Assembly: GCA_025200525.1 (NCBI GenBank)
Contig: CM045770.1
Coordinates: 136,820,403 to 136,884,402 of the forward strand
DNA: 64,000 nt
Origin: Camellia lanceoleosa
Taxonomy: Eukaryota > Streptophyta > Magnoliopsida > Ericales > Theaceae
Direction: 5' to 3'
How positions within the stretch are numbered: position 1 is the stretch's first letter; every line of letters begins with the position of its first letter. The position numbers and the translations under genes are program-made. Shown here piece by piece: positions 30,885 to 42,900 of this stretch. Under the pieces are notes generated by a model, which was not told the origin of the DNA, made no database searches, and saw only the letters and a program-made list of their open reading frames with translations.

Positions 30885-31257
30885 GTGGAAAAGGTAATGC
30901 TTAGACACATTGTAAAAGGTTTGTATCATGTACAAGCAAGAAGGCAAGAATAAGACACTTTGCACCTTGGAAATTATAATTCCATGATGCAGCAAACTGC
31001 ATATTCTTCAATTCTGCAAAATTTAACACTTCTAGAAGCATGAATACTCCAAAAAAAAGCCCTGTATGAATATTGGATACGGATACGTGTCTAATATGGT
31101 TGGATAAGTATCGGATATGCCAAATAAGAATCTAATTTATTTATTTACTTTCAAAATTTTTAAAGGTTGGTGCTCTCCCTCTTTCTCCTATTTCTATCTC
31201 TTGATATTCTGTTGGACTTATTTTGTCCTTGATTTATTCCCTAGTGATGGACCAATT

Positions 31258-31600
31258 TTTACTGCGGAACTCTTGCTATAAGAGCTACTCACTTGTGTTA
31301 AATAAAAATAAAAAAAATCATTGTTCCCTGTTTCTAATTTTTATTTTTTTGAATTTTGGTTATTGTGATTTGAGACTATTCAACTTGTTTGGTTTCAAAA
31401 TTCATGATTCATTTTTTAAAAAATTGATTTTTACTACGTTACTCTTGCTACAAGAGCTACTCACTTGTGTTAATTTGAAGAGAAAATAAAATTAAAAAAA
31501 TCATTGTTCACTGTTTCTAATTTTTATTTTTTTGAATTTTGGTTACTATGATTTGGGACTATTCAGGTTGTTTGGTTTCACGATTCAGGATTCACTTTTA
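31258..31600 (+). repeat. About 175-bp imperfect tandem duplication
   Basis: Units near 31258-31429 and 31430-31600 share GAGCTACTCACTTGTGTTAA, TCATTGTTC.CTGTTTCTAA and TTGTTTGGTTTCA. The second unit runs into the MITE, suggesting the duplication formed around the MITE's left end. Confidence 0.7.
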
Positions 31601-32000
31601 AAAAAATTAAAATTATTTGTTTTTTGTATTTTTTTTTATTTTCACTGAATGTTTTTTTAATATTTTAAGTATTTTTAAAATTTTTAGATACATCTAATAT
31701 AAATACACTTACAAAGTATAATATTTATGACAAAAAATCTTTAAAAAATTTACTAAATTCCAAAAATTAAAAAAAATATAAAAATTCAGTACATTTTTGT
31801 ATTCTTGTGTATTTATTAATTTTTAAAAATATTTTAATTTTTAGATACATCTAAGTACAATGCATCTAAAAAATTAAAAAAAAAAATGTTTAAAAGTTTA
31901 AAAATATTCACTATAAAAAAAATTTAAAAAAAAAAAAAAAACACGAAAGACAATTTAATTTCTAAAAAATTGAATCTAAAAAATTGAAACCAGACACAAT
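31568..32000 (+). mobile_element. AT-rich foldback MITE, copy 3
   Basis: TTGTTTGGTTTCACGATTCAG to ATTGAAACCAGACACAA, same internal landmarks and orientation as copy 2 (TTTTAGATACATCTAA blocks). Confidence 0.6.
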
Positions 32001-32344
32001 GATTGTTATCTCAATGCTTAATTTTGTTATCTTTATCATTCTTTATATTTTCTTGAATATTTGATCGAATCCTTTGTTATCATTTAGTTGTTAATTCTTT
32101 GTCAATATGCCTTGTTAATTAAATGCTCTTTGATGCAATCTTTGATGAACAAAAAATTAGTACTAGATATTTTATGATGTTTTCCTATATTTAGTTTTAT
32201 TTTTATCCATACTATATTACTAAAAATTATAAAAATAAATTTATTATATAAACGTATCCTTACCGTACTCGTGTATCTTCCTATTTTAGATTTTTTTCGT
32301 ATCACCATATTTGTATTGCATCGTGTCCATATCCGTGCTTTTTA

Positions 32345-32913
32345 TCCTTCAGCTCTCCTTGAAATGTATGAGGTTATACAGAGATAGAAAAATATGGAGA
32401 TATCATTCATGTCATTAGTAGATGAAGACATTTGTATCCTCCGAATAAAACATCTTCCAAACAAAACTCACTTCAATACAGAATACAGATGCAATCCAGA
32501 ATTCACATTACTGATTGAATACAAGTAAATTGCAGGCATTTTTTCTGATGGCAACAAGAAGCAAAATTGAATGGCTCTTGGTACAAGCACAAGTAAGACT
32601 ATGAGAATGGAAGGTAGCGCGTACTGAGCACTACTGAATTTGAATGGGATCTTGAGTGCGCTGCAGCAGGGAAATCATAATGCTCTTTAACATGATTCAT
32701 AATGTTGTATTTCATCTATACAATAATGAACTGTGAAAGAAAAGTTTTCAAATAGCAGTGTCAAAAGTGATCCAAAAACAGTTGAAGAGCCTACCTTCTA
32801 CAAGTTAAACAGGTCATGATATGAGGTATGTTAGCCACTTAGAAAAAAGAACAAATTGTTCGCCTTTTTGGTCAGAGAAAATAACATATGATTATGAAAC
32901 GGGTTTTAGATCT
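32345..32913. other. Intergenic / Ca2+-ATPase 3' UTR
   Basis: Between the Mutator-like element and the ATPase stop codon. Includes the minus-strand 3' UTR of the ATPase; no other feature. Confidence 0.5.
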
Positions 32914-33219
32914 TCAAGCTGTTTCTGGCCCACTGGGGAGCTCCTCGTAATCATCATGGTGCTTAGGAGTCTCTTTGTCGACAACAGGGATGCACTTTAA
33001 GACAACCGCGATAGGCATGCTCACCGATCCAATCAAGATGCTTAGTAACCAAAATTGCCAGCTCAACGGCACAGTGCTTGCAAAGGTGCCCAAAAACTCA
33101 ACTATAATAACTTGGAATGTCACCGTGGAAGACATGACAGCTATAAATATCCAGCTGTTGAACATGTTACTGAACACGTTGATCTTCTCAATGTCACGGC
33201 TATTTATCTCATTAAACAA
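32914..33219 (-). CDS. ACA11-like: Ca2+-ATPase, last exon
   Basis: Exon of 306 bp, acceptor AG at 33221-33220, beginning LFNEINSRD and ending at a TGA at 32916-32914. It holds helices 9-10 and a short hydrophilic C-terminal tail, as expected for plant pumps whose regulation is N-terminal. Confidence 0.88.
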   Translation of the reverse strand: MFNEINSRDIEKINVFSNMFNSWIFIAVMSSTVTFQVIIVEFLGTFASTVPLSWQFWLLSILIGSVSMPIAVVLKCIPVVDKETPKHHDDYEELPSGPETA

Positions 33220-36200
33220 CTAGAAAATAAAACCAAGAAAAAAAATGCAGTTTAGTCAGTGATGTTATGCTCATCATTCAAAGGGAATACTGAAATAAAT
33301 GCTAGCCACCTCATTTCTTACCAACATTTTCACAGAACAAGTAAGATCCTCAAAAGTAAATGAGGCATCAATACATAATTATTTTGGCCAGAGGTTTCAT
33401 TGTTTCGTGAAACACCCATGACAGGAAATCAACAATTTGAAACAAAGGAGAGAATTTCAATTACCTTTCATGTGAGTATAAAAATTCCAAATATATCTTT
33501 TGAGAACAATAAGCTAAGCCCAATAATGTGCTAGAGACTACCTGGCAAAACACAAAGGTGTTGAATATTAAAGTATCGAGAACATCACTAGCATCTGAAC
33601 CTTCGAGTCTCAAAAGATTCTTCCCATCAAAATATAGAACTCCAAGGACAGCCAATTGATAAATACTCTGACCAATAATATTTCTCCACATGGCCATGGT
33701 GATAAAACTCACTCCTCTACCAACAGGAGGCCTATTCATAAGTCCATCATTAGGCGGTTCTGTAGCCAGTGCCAATGCACCTAGAGTGTCCATGATCAGG
33801 TTGACCCAAAGCAACTGTACAGCCGTAAGAGGAGCAGATCCTGGAATTTATGAGGAATATTGTTATTGTTTGGGTATTGTAATAAAAGGATAAAAAAAAA
33901 TTAAAAAAAAAAAAATCAGTTTAGACCGAGAAACCTGTGATGCATGCAGAAACAAAATTGAGCATAAGAGCAACAACATTGACAGTCAATTGGAATTGCA
34001 CAAACTTCTGAATGTTGATATATACCGCACGCCCCCATTTGCCTAAATTTACTATGGTGGAAAAATTGTCATCCAATATGATCACATCGGCGCTTTCTTT
34101 TGCAACCTGTAGTTATTGTTCACAAAATAGTTTAGGTAAAGAAACACAATGAAATTGAAATAACATTAGATGAGATGATTAAGCAATGAAAATGATTTCA
34201 GTTATACAAGTTCAAAGTGTGTAAAAAGTCTCCATTACAAATACTACTTAAGGTGAACAACTCAGTAGATCCAATGATATGTTAATTTCATGCACGTCAA
34301 GACTGTTGCCATAAACTTAATGCCATATATAAAACAATGGTCCGTAAAGAAATACTCTTACATAGTATTGTTATACTAAAATTTGTCCATGTCAAATATG
34401 CTTTGTTGAGTAGAGAACTACCATTTTGGGGCATATAAATGATTAATTGGCAGATTCAGAGTAACTGTAATCAAAGAATGACAGTATGATCTTACATTCC
34501 ATGACTTTGAAAGGGGGATTGTCTGCTTGATGATCTACATTTTGTGCCAGTTCAGAACTTCTAACTTGGGTTATTTGCGTAAGCTAGTGAATTATGTCAC
34601 AGTGGGTTTAAAACCTTCTCTATTGGAGAGTTTTTTCCACTGTAAATCATTGTCTCCTATGCGTGTGATTGCTTATTCTTATTGTGGATGAATGCTCTTC
34701 CTCACGGCTAAACTAAATTGATTTGGCTTTGACATTACTAATTAATATTGCAGTTAGTGATCCTTGAAATAAAATTGATTTTTTTTTTTTTTCTAAAAGA
34801 ATTTAGCACATAAAGAGATCCACAAGTTTATGCTCCCCATCGGGCCTAACTTTCTCTTCATTGTTTGGTTTTCTTACATAGCAATATTAACAAGTGCACA
34901 ACAAAAATGAATGTTATTTTTGGATTTGGCACTAACAATGTATAATTTTATCAGCCACTACATTTATGCTTTAGACAATAAACCCAAGACTCCCAAAAAT
35001 GATAAAGCTCTTTCATATATATATATATCAGAATAAGGTGCAGTATAATTTCTTTCATTGTTCTCATTTTTTACTTATCCTCAAATCTATCTTCACATAT
35101 TTTTTTCTAGAATCTTATCAGTTATGCACAAAGATTAGAAAGAAAGAAAAAAAAAGGTGCTTCATTCTTCCTTTTCTCTTTTAAAGCATGATACATTGTC
35201 AGTGTTTCACATCCTCCTTTGTCATTCTAATAATTTTATAAATTTAAAAATGTTATATTCATTCTTATAAATATCTCTATGCCAAGGTTTACTTAAGTGT
35301 GTCTTAATGATTTTTTTTCTGCCCCCCTCCCCTGCTGTTACTTTTCAATTTCCCCAGTTCAATGTGTCATGTTCTAGTTAGATCCAGAATCAATCAAACA
35401 GTGATCTCGTTTGTAGGGTTCAATTAATCCTAGCTTGAAGTCATATGCAATTTACCAAATGTTATCATTGCAAGTGAAATGCAGCTGGTAAAGTCATAAG
35501 TTATAAACAACTTACCTTTTTAATATGAAAAAAGGGAAAAATGAAAAACACGAGAATCAGTGTAATGCGTTTCCTAGAAAATAATATATTCAAACTTTCC
35601 TGTAAAGAAGAAAAATAGTATCTAGAGGAAGGAAAACAAGAAAAGTACTGTATTAGTGAGCAGAATGACTGACCTCTGTTCCTGCTATGCCCATAGCAAG
35701 TCCAATGTCTGACTCATGCAAAGCAGGAGCGTCATTAGTCCCATCACCAGTAACTGCCACAACCTCCTCAAACATATACCTCAAATGGGTTACCAACTTG
35801 TGCTTGTCTGAAGGTGAGGACCGAGCCATTACCTGTATTCACGACCATAAGCATATCAGAAAACAAGTGAATCTTCACCATTATGTATAACAAAAAATGA
35901 TAGAAATTAATGCAATTGACTCCAAACCTGAATTCTAGGTATTATATCCTTCAATTCCTCGGGAGATTTGCTACAAAAATCTAGTCCTTCAATGGCCAAA
36001 CCATCTTCTGTGAGTATACCACATTCTGTAGCAATAGCTTTTGCTGTGTTGATATTATCACCGGTGACCATCCGAACAGTAATTCCTGCTGCCAAACAAG
36101 TTTTAACTGCATCCTTGACGCCTGGGCGAACTGGATCCTTAATACCTACAACTGCTATCAATGTATAGCCACTATCAGGGATGCTATTTTCATTGAAAAC

Positions 36201-38020
36201 ATTGTCAATATCCTTATATGTCAAGCAGAGAGTTCTCAAAGCTTTCGAGGCAAAACTGTTTATGATTTCTTCAACATCCCTTGCCTGTTCTTCAGACATG
36301 TGATCAGGTTCTCCATTGCTATCAACAATCTTGTCGCACGTTCTTAAAATTATCTCTGATGCACCTTTGCAAAATGCACGGAGGCCACCATCCGGAAGAG
36401 CCACAAGCACAGACATTTTTTTCTTGACAGAATTAAAAGGCTCAACTTTTAGTATCTTAAACTCCTTACGTTGAGCATCAAAATCACCACCCAAAAGCAA
36501 CCCATATTCTAACAATGCCGATTCAGTTGCTGTGCCCAAAATTGAATTCTTTCCATCTTTATCCTTCACAACCTCAGCGCCCGTGTTTTGAAATATAGCC
36601 TGCAAGAGGATGTTTAAAGCCTTTTCTGGTATATCTCCACCCTCACTACTTTTTATTTCTGTTTCTTTTCCACAAATCCATATCTTATTAACTACCATAT
36701 GGTTTGTTGTTAACGTTCCAGTCTTATCTGTACAAATACAAGTGGCAGAACCCATTGTCTCGCATGCTGCAAGGTTCCTAACAAGTGCCCTCTCATCCAT
36801 TAACTTCTTCATTGCAAAGGCAAGACTCAATGTCACTGCCAGTGGTAGTCCTTCTGGGACAGCGACAACAAGGATAGTCACTGCAATGGCAAAGTAATTC
36901 AAAAGCTCCAATGCATCACTGGAAGACCAATCAGTGAACTCATGGTGAATTGCTTTCTCCAACAGAAACCTTCCTATCAGCACCAAAAATGTCAGCACCG
37001 CGAAACCCAAACCAATCTTACCAATGATCGTGGCAACGCCATTTAGCTTCACCTGCAATGGGGTCTCATCTTCTCCCCCCTCACTAAGAGTCTCCATCAA
37101 TTTACCCCATTCTGTTCTCATTCCAACAGTAGTTACTAACATCATACCTGACCCATCTTGCACCATCGTTCCTCCTAGAAGAAAAGGATTTTCTTTACAA
37201 ATGTTCACTGGCTCGCTCTCACCAGACAAACTTGATTCGTCAATCACCAAACTGTATCCTGATATAAATAACCCATCAGCTGGAACTTGATCACCGATGA
37301 ATAGATGAACGATATCTCCAACAACCAAATCATATATCTCCACCTTCTGTCTGTATCCGTCTCTAGTGACTTGGACAATAATCTTTTTCTTTTCTTTATC
37401 CAAATCCTTAAATTGCAACGATTGGTTGTAATCACTGACTGCAGTGACAATAACTACCAAAAATATACTGAGTATGATTCCCAAACCATCATACATTCCC
37501 TGTGGCCACCCATCAGAGGCAAGTCCTACACCTATAGAAACTACAGCACAAACTATTAGGATTATAAGGGTTATGTCATGCAGTGCATCCCATACAAACA
37601 TCCAAAAGCTTCTAGAAGGTTTCTCTGTATGTTTGTTGAAGCCATATGTCTTTTGCCTGATAGGTATGTCACTTGTTTTGACACCTTCACTTAATGGGAC
37701 ATTAAGTCGTGTTGCAATGCCCTCAACTTCTCCGAAGAATTCCAACCACTTGGTGTCATGGCTACGAACAAGAGAAGCAAGTTGATAAGGGGAAATTCTA
37801 AAGCCTGCTGCTCTGGCCTCTTCAGAAAGCACATCATCTGGGTCAGCAGGAGCAGCTGCAGCAGAAGATAATAATAAAAAAAACAAAATAAATGAAGAAT
37901 AAGTAGGTTGAACCTAATCACATTAAAAAAAACTTTCAATTGGTGTAATGATTTGAAAGATATACCATCAAGAAACCTGACTGCTGCCTTTTGAACAATG
38001 AAGAATACTCGTAGTTCTTC
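32914..38020 (-). CDS. ACA11-like: Type IIB calcium-transporting ATPase, ACA4/ACA11 group (six exons, first exon missing)
   Basis: Exons on the minus strand: 38020-37966, 37855-35928, 35832-35674, 34106-33935, 33840-33542 and 33219-32914. All junctions are GT-AG and the phases agree. The product is a P-type pump exporting Ca2+ from the cytosol with ATP. Visible features in order: a short stretch ending FLDAAP, helices 1-2 near [21 protein letters not shown], helix 4 with the ion-binding VPEGLP motif (about 36850), the phosphorylation loop DKTGT (36714-36728), the nucleotide-binding domain, MVTGDN, the hinge TGDGTNDAP, then six C-terminal helices and the tail ending GPETA. Wording around [19 protein letters not shown] is closest to the vacuolar ACA4/ACA11 pair. 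The usual exon 1, with the calmodulin-binding autoinhibitory region, was not found. The frame is otherwise intact. Confidence 0.88.
33542..33840 (-). CDS. ACA11-like: Ca2+-ATPase, exon with helices 6-8
   Basis: Exon of 299 bp, from [18 protein letters not shown] to [10 protein letters not shown]. The WVNLIMDT segment of helix 6 supplies conserved Ca2+ ligands (N and D). Confidence 0.88.
33935..34106 (-). CDS. ACA11-like: Ca2+-ATPase, exon with helix 5
   Basis: Exon of 172 bp starting [15 protein letters not shown] and running into helix 5 ([12 protein letters not shown]), which carries ion-binding residues in type IIB pumps. It ends one base into a glycine codon. Confidence 0.88.
34107..35673 (-). 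other. Ca2+-ATPase intron, 1.57 kb
   Basis: Intron between the hinge exon and the helix-5 exon. AT-rich; short (TA)n near 35016-35028. No transposon recognised inside, unlike the transporter introns. Confidence 0.7.
35674..35832 (-). CDS. ACA11-like: Ca2+-ATPase, hinge exon
   Basis: Exon of 159 bp (53 codons) from [13 protein letters not shown] to MGIAGTE, containing the invariant TGDGTNDAP hinge that coordinates Mg2+. Confidence 0.9.
35928..37855 (-). CDS. ACA11-like: Ca2+-ATPase, large catalytic exon
   Basis: Exon of 1928 bp encoding helices 1-4, the actuator domain, the phosphorylation site and most of the nucleotide-binding domain with no stop. Acceptor is TGCAG ending at 37856. The donor is at 35927-35926; reading past it gives a stop within a few codons, which confirms the splice. 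Confidence 0.9.
37966..38020 (-). CDS. ACA11-like: Ca2+-ATPase, first recognisable exon
   Basis: Exon of 55 bp, acceptor ending at 38021, donor at 37965-37964. It codes for [18 protein letters not shown] plus one base, the segment that in this family directly follows the calmodulin-binding exon 1. Confidence 0.75.
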
Positions 38021-38720
38021 CTGGTAAGAAAGGCAGAAAGATAGAATTAGGGATATGATAAGTGGGAGTCTTGCACACTGGGTATGGCCTTTTTTTGATG
38101 TTAAGAAATTAGAGAACAACAAAACCTTTTGCTTTAGGTATTGAGAATTTTTCATACCCGTGGTTTGGATATCAGTTTAAGCAGCAAGAACCTAGCATTT
38201 CTATGGAGGTCCAAAATGGATCAACTGAAGGCAGAGAAGAAGGTAAACCGTCATAGACAAAGGCAAATACTATCTGAATTGAAGTTTACTTCAATTCTTC
38301 ATATTATGTGGAAAATGTAGTGTTTTTTTTTTTTTTACTTTTTTTGTTTTTTTTTTTTAAAAGTTAGCATGAGTTGTAAGGTGTGCTAATACAATCTTTT
38401 AGCTTGCTTAGGGGCAGCCATGAAGAGACTCAAATACATAGGGTGACAAGAAAAGTTCTACCAACTGTTTGGATAAAGGACAAAGATCGTAGGTAAGGGA
38501 AATTTATAAAAATCTCCCCTTCTTTACAGTTTGGAACATTTAATATGGAGGGATTTAGGTCCATATACAATCATGTGAGGTGATTTGGAGTGGCAAAAGG
38601 AGAAGTGCAACATTTCAGCCAAATAAAAAATTCATCAAAATGATTATTGAGAGTTCCTTTCCTTCCTATTTCTGCTTTTCTCCATAACAAAACCACATAA
38701 ACTTTTTAAAGCTTAAATTT
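38021..38720 (-). other. Ca2+-ATPase first intron (visible part)
   Basis: Upstream of the first recognised ATPase exon. Searched by eye on the minus strand for the basic calmodulin-binding segment of exon 1; not found. Includes poly-T tracts near 38325-38358. Confidence 0.5.
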
Positions 38721-38746
38721 TCTCTGCTCTGCTCTGCTCTGCTCTT
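38720..38746. repeat. (TCTGC)n microsatellite
   Basis: Four to five TCTGC units followed by a TTC-rich stretch, next to the poly-T end of the LINE-like element. Confidence 0.75.
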
Positions 38747-38767
38747 CTCTTCTTCTTTTTCTTTTTC

Positions 38768-40070
38768 TTTTTTTTTTTTTTTTGATCAGCAAAGAAAAAT
38801 TTCATTTAACAGCATGAAATTAAAAGTACAGGAATATGAGATGCATCGAGAGAGATTCGGAAGTATAAAAATACCCCTACTACTACTACTCGCATCCATA
38901 CAACCAACCCCTAAGCCTCTCGATTTTTTTTTTAAAAAGTTAAGAAGAACTTAACTAGTAAATTAAAATACATGAATCCTCAAATGATAACCCACAAAGA
39001 CACCCAAAACAAACTAAAGAACTAAACAAGACCCACGATACTGAGCCTCACGCCTGCACCTGATTACAACCCCACAAGCCCACTCCTATGCTAACACCCT
39101 AAGCACACGCCACCTCTGTTGCAGCCACACTACCAACGCCTCAGCTGCAGCCTTACACCACCTACGCTTCTGCTGCTGCAGCCTACACCACCTACGCCTC
39201 TGCTGCCCACACCACGCCAAGCCGAGAAAAAACTCTCCGGCCGAGTGAGACACCAAGCCAACACCGGACAGCAGCACCAAGATGACAATGCAGCACCAGG
39301 ACCCAAGTTCACACCCTCCACCTACACCTCTTCTTCTACTTACACACCCCCAAGTTCTTCTTCTTACTTACACCTGCTGCAACTCCAAGATCCGCTGCCG
39401 ACCAAGACCCAAGATCTTCTACTTTCTCTCCAAGACCCAAGTACACACCCTCCACCTACGTCTCTTCTTCTATCACACCCCCAAGATCACACCCTCTTCT
39501 TCTTCCAAGACCCACTGCATAACCAGGAACCAAGTTCTTCTTCTATCTCACACCCGCTGCCTCTCCCCTGCTGCAATGATCTTCTACTTTCGCACACCCA
39601 AGTTCTTCTACTTTCTGACACCCACTGCTGATCCAAAACCCGACCAAAACACCTACCAACCGCTGTGATACCACCATTCATATGGAAGAATTTCACCCCT
39701 CAAACTCTCACCCGAACGGAGCGCACGAATGAAAACCAGACAGATCTGGAACACCCAAACAGAGCATCGAAACAACTCCAAAAATCTGAACCAGTGAACA
39801 CCCCTCAAGCTCCAACTCGCACAAGAGCGCTCGAGTGAAGATCCGCAGCACACACCACCAGCTATTACACCACACACCAAGGTGGGAAGATCATGGGGGA
39901 AACAAGTTTATTAAAGGAAGAAACTACCAACCAAACGACGGAAAAAGCTAAGGCCAGCCGACTGCCATAGCCAAAGGCGGCGGCCAGCCGGCCCAACGGA
40001 GGCCCCGAGTTCCCAATCTCCAATATACTAGATTGGCAATTATGCATAACGAATACACCATATGAAACAG
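38768..40070 (-). mobile_element. LINE-like or retroposed sequence, minus strand, 5' truncated
   Basis: The minus-strand 3' end reads AAATTTTTCTTTGCTGATCA followed by a long poly-A (poly-T at 38768-38783), the usual end of plant L1-type LINEs. The upstream 1.2 kb is unusually GC-rich for this window and includes imperfect 25-70-bp repeats (39305-39620) based on CCCAAGTTCTTCTTCT. No RT or endonuclease domain is present. The 5' boundary near 40070 is approximate. A retroposed non-coding RNA is an alternative. Confidence 0.4.
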
Positions 40071-40173
40071 ATTCAGACATTCCATATTCACAAAATCAAA
40101 TGGAATTTTTTTTGTGAGAATGTTCATCCATTGTTGTTAGCATTTTCTTCTGGTTTAAAACAACACAACATTG

Positions 40174-41879
40174 TGTAAAACCCAAGTTGTGTGTAGGATT
40201 ATTTTGTTTTATAGATTAGTAATTAAATTAATTTATATGGGTCATTTATTAATATCAAAAAATTAGTTATGAGATGGCATTATATTTCCTATTACTTAGA
40301 TGGGTAATTTTGTAACTTTGAGAAATTAGGTTAATAAGCCCACCTATTGTGGCTTTAAGTCTTGGAAAACAAACGAAACAGAGGCTGTGAATTGCTCCAT
40401 AGGCGGCTAGGGTTTGAGAAGGTAAAAGAAATAGAGAAGAGAGGTTCAAGTGAGGCTACAATAGGGATTGAAGGCAGCACGTTGGTGATTTTGGGACACT
40501 CATTGGTTAAGGTAAAATCTGCCTTTACTGTTAATTATTAAGTTTATGTTGAGGAATTTAACAATCAATGCATTAAAGGGATTTGGAAGATCTATAGGTG
40601 CCTACTTAGGTTTTGAGAATTGGGTGCAATGTGTAAGTGTAACTTTGGGTGGGTAATAGAAACAATGGAATTTTGTATCATGGATCAGGGTGTGTTTTGA
40701 CTTTTGGGTTTTGTATATTAGGTAAGGTGTGTTTGGCTATTGAATTGGGTGGATTGATTTGGTGTCTCTTGGATTTTAAGCGCATATATATATATATATA
40801 ATGGGTTCTTGTTGATGTGTGAAAGACATCAAAATATTAATTTATTTGAGGTTCTATTTATTAGGTTTATGTGATTGAAGTGGTGGAGTTGGGTGTTTGG
40901 AGTTGGTGATTGGAGTGTTATTTCTAAGCGTTTGAGGTAAGTAACCCTCTATCACTGTTGGTTCATTTTTATTCCTATCGAATCGTTTAAAATAATAAAT
41001 ATATATTTATAGCCTTCGTGTTCTCTTAAAATAAAACATGGGTCAAGTATAAAACAACATCGAATATTATTATGAAAGTTATTTGAATATTTTGTAAAAC
41101 TATTCTGAAAATTATACCAAATGTTTATTTCGAAAATATCGAATATTTTATTTGAAAGTTGTGTATTGTTTGAATTTTGAACATCACTCTAGTCTGACTA
41201 TGATTTGGACCCTAGCCAATGGGGGTTATTTATTGGCACAGAAACTAGTTTCTTTTGGGGCTTTACCACCGGCCTATGTGTGGTTCTGGGCCTTGTCACG
41301 GGCTAAGTGACCATAGTCATTAAGACTCGGGTTTTGTGAATCGAATCATTGAACTATCTGAATATCGAACCATCGATTTGAACAACGAATTACTTTGAAT
41401 TATCACATTGGCTTTTTATTTAAAATGTATTGTACATTGTTTATTTTTAGCTTTGAAACCATCTTACAAATAATTGTTCATTTATTGAACTGTAGAAAAA
41501 TTATATTTATTAGTTATCGATTTCTTTATTTATTTTTGTATACTTGATCCAGCTAGCAGTGATGGTTGGTTATTTACTGGGCTTTCTAGCTTACCCTTAT
41601 TTTTTTTTCAGATTCTGAAGAGTAGAGCTGCGTGGGATTTTTACATGTGAAAGTGCTGAGAGTAGGACTGTGATTTAAGTACTTAGATTATTGTTTTGTT
41701 AGTGGATTAAATTAGTGGACTTTTTCATATAAGAACTATTTATTTTTATGGATTTTGGCATTATGACAATTAAGGATTTAATTTGAGTATTTTACATTGT
41801 GGGTTATGTGATTGGATTTTTAGCCTTGCATGCTCACTTATATGAGTGTCTTGGCGTTGTCCGGAGCTTGGGCGTGACA
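40174..41879 (+). repeat. Gypsy-1 5' LTR
   Basis: TGTAAAACCC to GGCGTGACA, 1706 bp, followed by the primer site TGGTATCGAGC at 41886-41896. Contains (TA)n at about 40786-40802. Confidence 0.92.
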
Positions 41880-42199
41880 ATTTTATGGTATCGAGCAGGT
41901 TGTAATTTTAAAAGTTGGTATAGAATAGTGGTGAGATTGGGTAGATGTAGGATTGGGACGCTTATAATTTGATAAAATGTTAATTTTATTTACGTGCTAT
42001 AGGGACTTGAGAATAGAATAAGATGAGGTTTTATTATTGATGCATATAGGTTGCAATGGAACATGAGGAGACATTGGCAAATATGGCTAGGAATACACGC
42101 CAGGGTCAAACGAATCGACGAACTGATAATAACAATCGGTGAGGGAATGTGATTAATATTGGTAGTGGTTCTCAAGCAGTCAGAGGAAATCAGGGGCAA

Positions 42200-42900
42200 G
42201 AGTTGAAGGAACAATTATAAGAGTTACTAGATAAGGGCTTTATTAGGCCTAGTGTTTCTCCTTGGGGTGTGCCCGTTTTATTTGTGAAAAAGAAGGATGG
42301 TAGTTTTTGCCTTTACATTGATTATAGAGGGTTGAACAAGGTAACAATTCGAAATAAATATCATTTGCCTAGGATAAATGACTCATTTGATCAATTGCAA
42401 GGAGCACAAGTCTTTTCTAAGATTGACCTTCGTTCTAGATATCATCAGTTGAAGGTTAAAGCGGAAGATATACCTAAGACAGCCTTCCAAACTAGATATG
42501 GGCATTATGAATTTTTAGTGATGTCGTTTGGGTTGACCAATACGCCTGCAGCTTTTATGGATTTAACGAACAGAGTATTTAAACCCTTTCTTAGATCAGT
42601 TTGTGGTAATTTTTTATTTATGACATTCTTGTGTACTTGAAGAGTAAAGAGCAGCATGAAGAACATCTGAGAATAGTGTTGCAGATATTAAGGGAGAAGA
42701 AATTTTTTTTGCTAAATTAAAGAAGTGTGAATTTTGGCTGGAGAGTGTATCATTTTTGGGTCATGTGATATCTAGAGATGGGGTGTCTGTTGACCCCAAG
42801 AAAGTGGAGGCGGTGGTAGAGTGGAATAGGCCTACTAGTGTCACTTTGAAATTGTAGTTTTTGGGTTTAGCAGGATATTATAGAAGGTTTGTTAAGGAAT
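42200..42900 (+). pseudogene. Gypsy-1 reverse transcriptase
   Basis: Reads from [20 protein letters not shown] through [31 protein letters not shown] and [14 protein letters not shown] frameshift at about 42606 falls in the Y-x-D-D region, and a stop lies near 42857. The thumb with FLGHVISRDGVSVDPKKVEA follows. Confidence 0.88.

Larger units (their letters stand above)
31033..32344. mobile_element. Mutator-like element with GCACGGACAC ends, copy C (with nested repeats)
   Basis: The left end TAGAAGCATGAATAC plus TTGGATACGGATACGTGTC faces a right end reading CGTGTCCATATCCGTGCTT. The interior holds a tandem duplication (31258-31600) and the third foldback MITE (31568-32000). Target duplication is not clear, so the outer boundary is tentative. 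Confidence 0.45.

Noticed and set aside
33461..33541. Extension of the ATPase frame past FVFCQ
   Set aside because: It reads through the donor site at 33541-33540; the next exon at 33219 restores the conserved NEINSR sequence.
37856..37886. ATG upstream of the large ATPase exon as a start codon
   Set aside because: It is in the intron; an acceptor at 37857-37856 and the phase-matched exon at 38020-37966 explain the sequence better.
39119..39668. Frames rich in Pro, Ser and Thr on the + strand
   Set aside because: They are antisense to the GC-rich retroposed repeat region and reflect its CCCAAGTTCTTC repeats.
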